A DNA stretch of 64,000 bases from Ferruginibacter sp. (GTDB taxonomy: Bacteria > Bacteroidota > Bacteroidia > Chitinophagales > Chitinophagaceae). The notes beneath the pieces were generated by a model. That model was not told the DNA's origin and made no database searches. It worked only from the letters and a program-made list of their open reading frames with translations. The position numbers and the translations under genes are program-made. Shown here in pieces: positions 51,223-60,845 of this stretch. Position 1 is the stretch's first letter. Every line of letters begins with the position of its first letter. The DNA is taken from the NCBI GenBank assembly GCA_017983695.1, contig JAGOAX010000004.1, positions 124,001 through 188,000 on the forward strand, given 5' to 3'.

Positions 51223-54200
51223 ATGAACAAAAAATTCCTAAGGAAGAATTTTGCAATTCTCCTTATTTTTCTCATTTCCTCATTTTCAATTCAGGCGCAG
51301 AGTTTTTCAGTATCCGGTACAGTAACCGATGATGCCGGTAAAGCTTTAGCTGGCGCAACTGTGTTTGAAAAAGGCACAAAAAATTCGGCGGTTACCAACC
51401 AGGCCGGAACATTCACTTTAAATGTATCATCTGCTAAAGCAAAACTGGTAATTAGTTTTGTAGGGCACGAAGAACAGGAAATTGCTGTAAACAATAAAGC
51501 GCAATTATCAGTGTCATTAAAATCTTTAAACGAAAGCTTAACCGATGTAGTAGTAATTGGTTACGCAACGGTTAAAAAGAAAGATGTAACAGGCGCCGTT
51601 GCCGGTATCAACCAAAAAGACATCCGCAGCCGCCCGGTAGATAATGCACTGCAGGCCATGCAGGGTAAAGTTGCTGGTGTGGATATTACCTCTAATGAAC
51701 GCCCAGGGCAAGTAGGTAGTATCAATATTCGTGGTGTTCGTTCGCTTACAGCATCCAATACACCCTTATTTGTAGTAGACGGAATTCCGTTAACTACTGG
51801 TGGTATTGAATACCTTAACCCTAACGACATTGAATCTATAGACGTATTAAAAGATGCATCTGCAACTGCCATCTTTGGTTCAAGAGGAGCTAATGGTGTG
51901 GTAATTGTTACTACTAAACAAGGTAAAGCTGGCAAAGTACAGTTAAACTTTTATAACTCTGTTACTTTTGAAACTATAAAAGATTGGGCACCTATTATGG
52001 ATGCATCTGAATATCTTGATTTTCGTCGTTGGGCTATATATTATAGTAACCCATCTGGCCGACCACGGGGAGATGCACCTACTTACACAAATGACTCTTT
52101 AATATTTAACGGACAAACAGACCCATCAGCATGGGCCAATATTAAAAAAGGCTGGGCCGGTAGCACATGGGATGGCTCTAAGGTTGGCAATACCGACTGG
52201 AATGACATGGCTTCTCAAACGGGTATTACTACAGATAACACTATTTCTGTAAGCGGCGGTACAAAAAACATAAAGGCATATGCTTCCTTTGGTTATTTAA
52301 ATAATAAGGGTACATCAATAGGGCAAAAGTTTTCAAGATATTCTGGCAAAGCCAGTGTAGATATTCAGGCTACCGATTGGTTTAATATGGGCTTAAATGT
52401 AAATGTATCTCATAGTACTCAGCAATTTGGCCAATCTAATTCAGTAATTGGCTCTTTCATAGGTTCGCCTGCCACCAGTATTTATGAATCGGCGAGAAGG
52501 CTCTTTAAATGGGCTGTTCCCTATACTTCAGCCGGTGCCAGGATTATTGAACCGGGTGGAGATGTGGCTATAAAAACAATTATAGACGAAGAAAAATATA
52601 CACAGGATCAGCGGGTAACTCTCCGTGCATTTGGTAGCCTGTATGCACAGCTTGATTTTGGAAAAATTCATCCTGTACTAAAGGGGTTAAAATACAGATT
52701 TAACTTTGGCCCGGATTTTTCTAATTATACCAACGGGGTTTATATTGATGGTTTATCAGTAGCAAGCAGTGGCATTAATGGTGCTTCTTTACAAGAGGCA
52801 AAAACATTTTCCTGGACATTAGATAACCTGGTTTACTATGATAAAGCAATTAAGAATCATACTTTTGGACTTACTTTGTTGCAAAGTGCCACTAAGTTCA
52901 GGCAAGACCCCATTAATACAATCAGGGGTACAGGTATTCCAATCGCCAGCCAAAAATGGTATGCACTTAATTCTGCTACATTGCCAGCAACAAATCTTAC
53001 TATAACCCAAAATTCTGATTTAATAAAGCGCCAATTAGTAAGTTATATGGCTCGCCTTAATTATGGATTTGCTGATAAGTATTTATTGACACTTTCTGTA
53101 CGTTCTGATGGTGCCTCACAGTTATTTGATGATGGCAGCAAGTTTTCTCTTTTCCCCAGTGCTGCAATAGCATGGCGCATTAATAAAGAGAAATTTATGC
53201 AAAATGTAAGTTGGGTAAATGATTTAAAAATCCGTATTGGCGGTGGTGTTACAGGAAATTCTGCCATTGATGCTTACGCTACTAAAGGCAGAACAGTAGC
53301 ACTCTTTTATCCTTTTGGTGGATCAGTAACATCATCCTCTCTACCTTCTGGAACTTTAGCCAACTCGGCATTAGATTGGGAAAAAACTACCCAGTATAAT
53401 CTTGGAGTTGACTTTTCACTTTTTAAATCCAAAATTTCTGGTTCAATAGATGTATATACTTCTAAGACTAAAGATTTATTAATGGCACGAAATATTCCTA
53501 CAGTTACAGGATATATAACTACGTTTCAAAATGTAGGAGAAACTGCTAACAAGGGAATTGATATAAATATTAATACTGTTAATTTAACCACAAGAAATTT
53601 CCAATGGACAAGTAATTTTAATATTGCATGGCAAAAAGATAAGATTGTTAATTTAGCAAATGGTAAGCAAGATGATATTAATAACAACTGGTTTATTGGG
53701 CAGCCGGTAGGCGTAATTTATGGTTTTGCTTCTAATGGTATGTGGCAAAATGCCGATGCAGCAACCTTGGCCAAGTTTGCCTTAAATGGTAACACATTTA
53801 CTCCAGGTCAGGTTAGGCCAATAGATCAAAATGGAGATGATAAAATTGATGCTAATAACGACCGTACAATTATTGGTAATACAAGACCCCGCTGGGTTGT
53901 AGGTATGACAAATGGATTCACCTATAAAGGATTTGAGTTATCAGTCTTTATTTATGGACGGTTAAACTACATTTTCAATACAGGTGGCGAAGCGCAGACT
54001 GCCCGTGGCAACCAACGCCAGATTGATTATTGGACAGAAAATAACCAGGATGCAGAATACCAGAAGCCTTTTTATTCAGTAGCATCTGGAGATGCCTACT
54101 CACCATCACTTGGATATAAGAAAGCATCTTTCCTGAAAATCAGGAATATTTCTGCATCATATAATCTGCCTGCCAGTTTAGTAAAGTCAATGCATATGTC

Positions 54201-54330
54201 AAACCTTCGGGTTTACTTCCAGGCCGCTAACCTCGGTATGTTGTTTTCTAAAATCAAATTTATGGATATGGACAACGCTTCATTGTTCAGTAACCGAGGT
54301 TTCACATTAGGTATTAACGCAGGGTTTTAA
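51223..54330 (+). CDS. SusC/RagA family TonB-dependent transporter 3
   Basis: 1035 residues with a signal peptide (about 1-26, ending SIQAQ), the regulatory-like domain FSVSGTVTDDAGKALAGATVFEKG, the canonical LTDVVVIGYATVKKKDVTGAV, and plug blocks ALQAMQGKVAGVDITSNE, INIRGVRSLTASN and SIDVLKDASATAIFGSRGANGVVIVTTKQ. The barrel ends FTLGINAGF. This is a standard oligosaccharide importer, heading the enzyme-bearing unit; partner SusD starts 19 bases later. Confidence 0.95.
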   Translation: MNKKFLRKNFAILLIFLISSFSIQAQSFSVSGTVTDDAGKALAGATVFEKGTKNSAVTNQAGTFTLNVSSAKAKLVISFVGHEEQEIAVNNKAQLSVSLKSLNESLTDVVVIGYATVKKKDVTGAVAGINQKDIRSRPVDNALQAMQGKVAGVDITSNERPGQVGSINIRGVRSLTASNTPLFVVDGIPLTTGGIEYLNPNDIESIDVLKDASATAIFGSRGANGVVIVTTKQGKAGKVQLNFYNSVTFETIKDWAPIMDASEYLDFRRWAIYYSNPSGRPRGDAPTYTNDSLIFNGQTDPSAWANIKKGWAGSTWDGSKVGNTDWNDMASQTGITTDNTISVSGGTKNIKAYASFGYLNNKGTSIGQKFSRYSGKASVDIQATDWFNMGLNVNVSHSTQQFGQSNSVIGSFIGSPATSIYESARRLFKWAVPYTSAGARIIEPGGDVAIKTIIDEEKYTQDQRVTLRAFGSLYAQLDFGKIHPVLKGLKYRFNFGPDFSNYTNGVYIDGLSVASSGINGASLQEAKTFSWTLDNLVYYDKAIKNHTFGLTLLQSATKFRQDPINTIRGTGIPIASQKWYALNSATLPATNLTITQNSDLIKRQLVSYMARLNYGFADKYLLTLSVRSDGASQLFDDGSKFSLFPSAAIAWRINKEKFMQNVSWVNDLKIRIGGGVTGNSAIDAYATKGRTVALFYPFGGSVTSSSLPSGTLANSALDWEKTTQYNLGVDFSLFKSKISGSIDVYTSKTKDLLMARNIPTVTGYITTFQNVGETANKGIDININTVNLTTRNFQWTSNFNIAWQKDKIVNLANGKQDDINNNWFIGQPVGVIYGFASNGMWQNADAATLAKFALNGNTFTPGQVRPIDQNGDDKIDANNDRTIIGNTRPRWVVGMTNGFTYKGFELSVFIYGRLNYIFNTGGEAQTARGNQRQIDYWTENNQDAEYQKPFYSVASGDAYSPSLGYKKASFLKIRNISASYNLPASLVKSMHMSNLRVYFQAANLGMLFSKIKFMDMDNASLFSNRGFTLGINAGF

Positions 54331-54349
54331 TCGATAAAAAATAGACAAT

Positions 54350-56320
54350 ATGAAAAATAAAATATTAAATATAACTATAGTAGCCATACTTGCCGTTTTG
54401 GTTACTACTTCTTGTAAGAAAACATTTTTGGATGAAACGCTGGACACTGTTAGAGATCTGGAGTTTTATAAAACAGATGCCGGTATTCAGCAATTAACCA
54501 ATGGGGCATACCATCAGGTATTTGCTACACAGTTTAATGGCGAAATGGCATTTTCGAATATGAATTATGGTGCCGATGAGTTTCGTGTAGGTGGAGACCC
54601 TTCAAATGGCATGTACAATTCTTACGGAAATACATTTGGCCCGTTTGTAACACCTAACAATGGTAATACAGTAACAGCCAATGCACAATGGGATAATTTG
54701 TATATTGGTATTGGCCATGCCAATATTATTATTCAAAATGCCACTGCCAGTGCTTCTACTGCCGATGCTATAAAGAAAACTGCTTTGGGTGAAGGCTATT
54801 TTTTCAGGGGCTATAACTATTTACGTTTAGTAAGCCAATATGGTGCGGTACCTTTAAAAATAAAGGCCAGCGATCCAAGTCTTCCTGCTGAGTTAGAATT
54901 TAGCCGTCAATCACCTAAAGAAGTTTACGATGTAATCATCGCAGACTTTACTCAGGCTTATAACCTTTTAGGAAATACAGGTGGTCCCGCTAAGGTAACG
55001 AAAGATGCTGCTGCCCATTTTCTTGCAAAAGCATACCTGAGCCGTGCCAGCGAAATCAACGACTCCTGGAATTCATCTACTAAAGCAGCAGATTTGGCGG
55101 CCATTGGCCCATTATGTGATGGAGTTATTGCCAATCATGCTTTAGCACCTAATTACGGCGACTTATGGAATTACACAACTCCTAATGGAGCTAACGAAAA
55201 TTTAAGAGAGGTAATATTATCTGCCCAGTTTACAGCCGATTTAACGGCAACTGGTCAAAATACACAACACTTATATTTTGTTTCCCGTTATGAAGATATT
55301 CCGCAAATGCAGAGGGATTTAAGTGGCGACCGTCCATTCAGCCGTATGGCCCCCAATTTTTACATGTATCGTATTTACGATATGCAAAACGATTCAAGGT
55401 TCTGGAAAACATTTAGAACAAAACATAAAGTAAATGCCAACGCACCATCAGCACCATATGTGAAGGGAGATTTGGGTATTATGTACGTTGTAAACCAACC
55501 TGGCGACACCCGTTTTTCTGCCAATGTGCTCAACAATTCACCATCTGTCATATACACTCCTACAGGTAAAACAATACCGCATGTGTATGTTGCTTATAAA
55601 AATGGACAAACAACTGATATAGGATGGAATGATACCCGTCGTTATCCATCACTTAGCAAGTTTATGGATGGCAGTCGTACGGCTGGTTTTAATGATGTTG
55701 ATGGTTTAAGGGATATAACATTAGCCCGTTCTGCCGAAACCTATTTAATTGCTGCCGAAGCAAAAGTACGTTTAGCAAAATTGGGTACTGGTGCATATAC
55801 CGATGCGTTACCTTATATCAATCCACTTAGAGCAAGAGCAGAATATAAAAATGCAGAAAGTCGTTCGGTTTATTATGATGGTGGAGGTGCTCCAAGTAGT
55901 GCACCTCAAACAGTTCCACCATCTTTCTTTCCGGAAAATTCTTATTACGAATCAAATAATATCACCGTTACTACTGCAGCTTCCGCACCTTTAGGTGTTA
56001 CTAATATTGCAGCCTTACCAGCCTCAGACGAGTATATTATTACTGCATTAGGATTAACAGCCACTTACGACAGGATGCTGGCACTGGTATTAAATGAAAG
56101 AAGCCGTGAATTGGCAGGTGAATATCTGCGCTGGCAGGATTTGAGCCGTACCAAAACATTGGTGGCACGTGCCAAAGCATTTAATCCTGATGCGGCTCCA
56201 AATATTCAGGATCGTCATTTACTGCGTCCAATACCTCAAACATTTCTTGATGGTATTCAAAAAGGCGGAGTGGCATTAACGCCTGCAGAAAAACAAACAA
56301 TGCAGAATCCGGGCTATTAA
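54350..56320 (+). CDS. RagB/SusD family outer-membrane lipoprotein 3
   Basis: 656 residues; lipobox TTSC (Cys22). SusD blocks: LEFYKTDAGIQQLTNGAYHQVF, ALGEGYFFRGYNYLRLVSQYGAVPLK in segments, YLIAAEAKVRLAK and the C-terminal LNERSRELAGEYLRWQDLSRTK. It is long for SusD, with extra loops between 250 and 420. Pairs with the SusC at 51223; a hairpin at 56345 separates it from the enzyme genes. Confidence 0.93.
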   Translation: MKNKILNITIVAILAVLVTTSCKKTFLDETLDTVRDLEFYKTDAGIQQLTNGAYHQVFATQFNGEMAFSNMNYGADEFRVGGDPSNGMYNSYGNTFGPFVTPNNGNTVTANAQWDNLYIGIGHANIIIQNATASASTADAIKKTALGEGYFFRGYNYLRLVSQYGAVPLKIKASDPSLPAELEFSRQSPKEVYDVIIADFTQAYNLLGNTGGPAKVTKDAAAHFLAKAYLSRASEINDSWNSSTKAADLAAIGPLCDGVIANHALAPNYGDLWNYTTPNGANENLREVILSAQFTADLTATGQNTQHLYFVSRYEDIPQMQRDLSGDRPFSRMAPNFYMYRIYDMQNDSRFWKTFRTKHKVNANAPSAPYVKGDLGIMYVVNQPGDTRFSANVLNNSPSVIYTPTGKTIPHVYVAYKNGQTTDIGWNDTRRYPSLSKFMDGSRTAGFNDVDGLRDITLARSAETYLIAAEAKVRLAKLGTGAYTDALPYINPLRARAEYKNAESRSVYYDGGGAPSSAPQTVPPSFFPENSYYESNNITVTTAASAPLGVTNIAALPASDEYIITALGLTATYDRMLALVLNERSRELAGEYLRWQDLSRTKTLVARAKAFNPDAAPNIQDRHLLRPIPQTFLDGIQKGGVALTPAEKQTMQNPGY

Positions 56321-56344
56321 CTTTTTTCTCATTTTAGCAGTTGG

Positions 56345-56379
56345 TAAAGGGCGGGCAATGAAAATTGTACCGTCCTTTA
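56345..56379 (+). terminator. Hairpin between SusD 3 and the enzyme genes
   Basis: TAAAGGGCGG (56345-56354) pairs with CCGTCCTTTA (56370-56379) in a 10-bp stem with one G-T; only short T tracts follow. It may partly terminate, giving more SusCD than enzyme mRNA, or protect the 3' end of processed SusCD mRNA. Confidence 0.5.
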
Positions 56380-56445
56380 ACTTTCAGCACATCAGTAATA
56401 TTGTAATTAAGTACTTTTAGTATCAGAAATATTGAAATAAATTTT

Positions 56446-57789
56446 ATGAAAAAAAATCAATTGCTTTTTGTCTGTATTTTATTTTCTGTTTTTGCTAAGG
56501 CACAAAAAACAGGTAACGATGTAACTGCACCATTGCATGCAATGAAGGTGGATTACCCGGTGCCGTATGAGCCGATGAAAAAAGAGGAAATAAAAAAAGT
56601 GCTTGACAGGGTGTTTAATTATCTTGATGCAGTAACCCCGCCGCAAATGGTAAATAAAAAAACAAATGAAGTTGTTGCCGATGTTTCCAAAATAGATAGT
56701 AACACTGTTTTGCAAAAAGCCGATTTCAGGTTAACCAGTTACGAGTGGGGTGTTACTTACTCCGCTATGTTATGGGCAGGAGAAATAACCGGCGATAAAA
56801 AATATACCAACTATGCAAAAGACCGCTTTAATTTTTTAGCCACATGGATACCTGCAGTAAAAAAATTGAAAGCGGCTGGTGGTTACAGCGGTAATACTTA
56901 TCCATTAAAACAACCCATTGAACCTCATGCGCTGGATGATGCCGGTGCAGTTTGTGCTGCGATGATAAAAGCTACCACTGCCGGTGTAAATAATAATTTA
57001 CGTCCGCAAATTGATGTGTATGCTGATTGGGTAACTAAAAAGGAATACCGCTTGCCTGATGGTACACTGGCAAGAATGCGGCCGCAAAAAAATACGTTGT
57101 GGTTAGATGATTTATATATGGGTGTACCCACGCTGGCACAGATGGGAAAATTAACCGGCGATAAAAAATATTTTGATGATGCGGTTAACCAGGTAAAGTT
57201 GTATACACAACGCATGTTCATTAAAGAAAAAGGAGTGTATATGCATGGCTGGGTAGAGAGTATGGAAACGCATCCTGAATTTAAATGGGCAAGAGCCAAC
57301 GGCTGGGCATTACTTACTATGGTGGAATTACTGGATGTATTACCGGAAAATCATGAAGGAAGAGATTTTGTTTTACAACAATTGAAAGCTCATGCAAAAG
57401 GCCTGGCATCTTATCAAAGCGGCAGTGGCTTTTGGCACCAGTTGTTAGATAGAGAAGACAGTTATTTAGAAACATCTGCAACAGCAATTTATTCTTATTG
57501 TATTGCACATGCCTGCAACAAAGGTTGGTTAAACCCTGTAACTTATGCACCAATGGCATCGCTGGCATGGAATGCTGTAACAACTAAAGTGAATGAAAAA
57601 GGACAGGTTGAAGGTACATGTGTGGGAACAGGAATGGCATTTGATCCTGCATTTTATTACCACCGCCCGGTAAATGTTTTTGCTGCTCACGGTTATGGCC
57701 CTGTAATTTTAGCCGGTGCAGAAATGTATAAAATGGCAGAGAAAAATAAATTTAAAATGAACGATAGCTCGGTACAATATTATGAATAA
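56446..57789 (+). CDS. GH105 unsaturated rhamnogalacturonyl hydrolase (YteR-like)
   Basis: 447 residues with a signal peptide (1-19, FAKAQ). An alpha/alpha-barrel with catalytic-type Asp in HALDDAG (161-167) and WLDDLYMG (219-226), and late GSGFWHQLLDREDSYLETSATA, all typical of GH105/GH88. It removes the unsaturated uronic acid left at the non-reducing end after rhamnogalacturonan lyase action; the released uronate then enters the KDG pathway. The stop overlaps the next gene by eight bases. Confidence 0.92.
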   Translation: MKKNQLLFVCILFSVFAKAQKTGNDVTAPLHAMKVDYPVPYEPMKKEEIKKVLDRVFNYLDAVTPPQMVNKKTNEVVADVSKIDSNTVLQKADFRLTSYEWGVTYSAMLWAGEITGDKKYTNYAKDRFNFLATWIPAVKKLKAAGGYSGNTYPLKQPIEPHALDDAGAVCAAMIKATTAGVNNNLRPQIDVYADWVTKKEYRLPDGTLARMRPQKNTLWLDDLYMGVPTLAQMGKLTGDKKYFDDAVNQVKLYTQRMFIKEKGVYMHGWVESMETHPEFKWARANGWALLTMVELLDVLPENHEGRDFVLQQLKAHAKGLASYQSGSGFWHQLLDREDSYLETSATAIYSYCIAHACNKGWLNPVTYAPMASLAWNAVTTKVNEKGQVEGTCVGTGMAFDPAFYYHRPVNVFAAHGYGPVILAGAEMYKMAEKNKFKMNDSSVQYYE

Positions 57790-59125
57790 GCAATTATCGT
57801 TTCTTATAGCAGCAATTAGTTGTTGCATTGCTGTTACAGCACAACAAAAAGCCAATTACAAATTTGATTTTGGAAGCACTGCTGCTGCAAAAGGTTATAC
57901 TGCTGTAACGCCGCAAACTATTTATACTGATGCTGCCGGTTATGGTTTCATCAATTCAACAGGTATTACAACGGTAGTAAGAAATAAAAAAAATACTGTT
58001 AGTTCCGATTTTATTACCGGCAACCAACCTTTCTTTTTTTCTGTAAAAATTCCTGAAGGTAATTATGATGTAAAAATTATTTTGGGAGATGTGAATGGAA
58101 CATCAGCTACCACAGTAAGGGCAGAATGCCGCAGGTTGTTTTTACAAAATATCAAAACAAAGAAAGGGGAAATTAAAACCGAGGTTTTTACCGTACATGT
58201 TAAAGACAGTATTATCAGGGACGCAAACGGAAATGCAGTAGATAAGGTGAAATTAAAAGCAAGGGAAATCAATTATTTTCACTGGGATGATAAACTTACA
58301 CTGGAGTTTAATGATACTGCTGCAAAAATTTGTGCAGTGGAAATTACACCTAATACAAAAGCAACCACCATATTTTTAGCTGGCAACTCTACCGTTGTAG
58401 ACCAGGATAAAGAGCCATGGGCATCCTGGGGGCAAATGATACCTGCTTTTTTTGAACCTGGTAATATTTGTATTGCCAACTATGCAGAAAGTGGCGAAGC
58501 ATTAAATTCATTTAAAAGTGCTAAGCGCCTGCAAAAAATAATCAGCCTGATGAAGACAAATGATTATTTATTTATTGAGTTTGGGCACAACGATATGAAA
58601 CAAAAGGGGGAAGGTATCGGGCCATTTACTTCTTACAAAACCAGTTTAAAATATTTTATTAATGAAGTGAAAAAGAAAGGAGGGATACCAATCTTGGTTA
58701 CTTCTATGCACCGTAGAAGCTTTGATTCAGCAGGCCATATTATCAACACATTGCTGGAATATCCTGCAGCAGTAAGGCAAACTGCCAAAGAAGAGTTTGT
58801 TGATTTGATAGACCTGAATGCCATGAGTAAAATAATGTATGAAGCATGGGGCCCGGAGAAATCTGTAAAAGCATTTGTGCATTATCCTGCCAATACTTTC
58901 CCCGGCCAGGATAAAAAGCTGGAAGATAATACACACTTTAATACTTATGGTGCTTATGAAATTGCACGGTGTATTGTGCAATCAATAAAGGATAATAATT
59001 TACCCATTGCAAAATATTTAAAAAAGAGCATTACAAAATTTGACCCTGCAAAACCAGATGCAGTAGAAAAATGGTATTGGCCGCAAAGCGTTTTGTTAGC
59101 AGCGCTAAAACCAGATGGTAATTAA
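57782..59125 (+). CDS. Rhamnogalacturonan acetylesterase (CE12-like SGNH hydrolase)
   Basis: 447 residues, signal peptide 1-20. Residues 25-190 form a galactose-binding-like beta domain (YKFDFGSTAAAKGY). The SGNH esterase follows with nucleophile Ser203 in LAGNSTVVD, block III GHND (268-271) and the catalytic pair D382-x-x-H385 in EDNTHFNTYG. It deacetylates galacturonate residues in rhamnogalacturonan so that lyases can act. It overlaps the GH105 gene by eight bases. Confidence 0.92.
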   Translation: MNKQLSFLIAAISCCIAVTAQQKANYKFDFGSTAAAKGYTAVTPQTIYTDAAGYGFINSTGITTVVRNKKNTVSSDFITGNQPFFFSVKIPEGNYDVKIILGDVNGTSATTVRAECRRLFLQNIKTKKGEIKTEVFTVHVKDSIIRDANGNAVDKVKLKAREINYFHWDDKLTLEFNDTAAKICAVEITPNTKATTIFLAGNSTVVDQDKEPWASWGQMIPAFFEPGNICIANYAESGEALNSFKSAKRLQKIISLMKTNDYLFIEFGHNDMKQKGEGIGPFTSYKTSLKYFINEVKKKGGIPILVTSMHRRSFDSAGHIINTLLEYPAAVRQTAKEEFVDLIDLNAMSKIMYEAWGPEKSVKAFVHYPANTFPGQDKKLEDNTHFNTYGAYEIARCIVQSIKDNNLPIAKYLKKSITKFDPAKPDAVEKWYWPQSVLLAALKPDGN

Positions 59126-59130
59126 TTAAG

Positions 59131-60810
59131 ATGAAAAAGATAATTTTAAAATGCTTAGTAATTGTTGGGTTACAGTTTTGCCATTTTGCAAATGCACAGA
59201 AGGCAACTATTACTGTTGATCTGAATAAAAAAACGGGTGATATGAAACCGGTGTGGGCATGGTTTGGTTATGATGAACCAAACTATACTTACATGAAAGA
59301 TGGAAAAAAATTGCTTTCAGAAATTGCAGCATTAAGCCCGGTACCTGTTTATGTAAGGGCACATAGTTTGTTGGTAACAGGGGATGGAGTGGCTGCATTA
59401 AAGTGGGGCAGCACCAATGCTTATACCGAGGATGCAAATGGTAATCCTGTTTACAGCTGGACAATTATTGACAGCATTTTTGATACTTATATAAAAAGAG
59501 GGATGAAGCCATTAGCACAAATTGGTTTTATGCCGGAAGCCATGTCGACAAATCCAACACCATACAAGCATGATTGGAAACCAGGCGACCCATACTTTAA
59601 AATTATTACCGGCTGGGCCTATCCACCTAAAGATTATAAAAAATGGGCGGCATTAATTTACGAATGGGTAAAGCATAGCGTAAAGCGCTATGGAAAAAAA
59701 GAAGTAGAAAGCTGGTGGTGGGAATTATGGAATGAACCCAATGGTTATTGGAAAGGAACACAGGAAGAATTTTTTAAATTATATGACTTTACTGCTGATG
59801 CAGTAAAGAGAGCTTTGCCTACTGCAAAGATTGGTGGAATAAATATTGCCGGTACAGCTGGTGCAAATGCACAGCAATGGCTGCATGCTTTTGTAAAACA
59901 TTGTTACCAAGATACAAATTATGTAACAGGAAAAATAGGGTCGCCGGTTGATATGATTTTATTTCATGCAAAAGGTTCGCCTAAAGTGGTGGACGGACAT
60001 GTTCAAATGAATATGGGAAGGCAGCTACAGGATATTAATATGGGATTTAAGTTTGTAGCTTCCTATCCGCAATTAAAAAATTTACCTATTGTCATTGGAG
60101 AAAGTGATCCTGAAGGTTGTGCTGCCTGTGGTATGAAAACAAATCCATCCAATGGTTACCGTAATGGCACCATGTATTCAAGTTACACGGCTGCATCATT
60201 TGCAAGAAAATATTTACTGGCAGATTCTTTTAAAGTGAATTTTTTGGGAGCAGTTACCTGGGCTTTTGAATTTGAAGATCAGCCCTGGTTTTATGGCTTT
60301 AGAGATCTGGCTACTAACGGCGTTGATAAGCCGGTACTGAATGTGTTCAGGATGTTTGGCATGATGAAGGGAAAGAGGGTTGCAGTGAGTGGCAACCAGA
60401 TGTATGATTTAAAAACAATGGTGGACAGCAGCGTAAGAAGAAGTTATAATGATGCAGGTGGATTAGCTGCAAAGGATAAAAGATCGGTAACTGTAATGGT
60501 ATGGAATTACCATGATGATGATGTGATAAAACCAGCTTTGCCTGCTGAAATTATAATACATGGAGTGCCGGCAAAATCAGCAACAGTTACACAATACATT
60601 ATTGACGATAAACACAGTAATTCATACGAAGTGTGGAAGAAAATGGGCTCGCCACAAAGCCCAACAAAAGAACAAATTGCGGCATTAGAAAAAGCAGGAC
60701 AATTAGAAAAAGTAAGTGTGATGAAGAACCAGCTTGTTAAACAGGGAAAGCTGATAATTACAACTTCATTGGCACAACAGGCTGTTGTATTATTGAAAGT
60801 AGATTGGTAA
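59131..60810 (+). CDS. GH39-like glycoside hydrolase
   Basis: 559 residues with a signal peptide (1-22). A clan GH-A (beta/alpha)8 barrel with acid/base Glu202 in LWNEPNGYW and a probable nucleophile Glu in VIGESDPEG near 325, followed by a beta-sandwich C-terminal part (NYHDDDVIKPALPAEI onwards), as in GH39. Known GH39 members act on beta-xylosides, iduronides or arabino-type links; the substrate in this pectin setting is not known. Starts five bases after the esterase gene. Confidence 0.82.
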   Translation: MKKIILKCLVIVGLQFCHFANAQKATITVDLNKKTGDMKPVWAWFGYDEPNYTYMKDGKKLLSEIAALSPVPVYVRAHSLLVTGDGVAALKWGSTNAYTEDANGNPVYSWTIIDSIFDTYIKRGMKPLAQIGFMPEAMSTNPTPYKHDWKPGDPYFKIITGWAYPPKDYKKWAALIYEWVKHSVKRYGKKEVESWWWELWNEPNGYWKGTQEEFFKLYDFTADAVKRALPTAKIGGINIAGTAGANAQQWLHAFVKHCYQDTNYVTGKIGSPVDMILFHAKGSPKVVDGHVQMNMGRQLQDINMGFKFVASYPQLKNLPIVIGESDPEGCAACGMKTNPSNGYRNGTMYSSYTAASFARKYLLADSFKVNFLGAVTWAFEFEDQPWFYGFRDLATNGVDKPVLNVFRMFGMMKGKRVAVSGNQMYDLKTMVDSSVRRSYNDAGGLAAKDKRSVTVMVWNYHDDDVIKPALPAEIIIHGVPAKSATVTQYIIDDKHSNSYEVWKKMGSPQSPTKEQIAALEKAGQLEKVSVMKNQLVKQGKLIITTSLAQQAVVLLKVDW

Positions 60811-60845
60811 CGTGGAATATTTTTTAATTAATTAATTCAGAGAAA

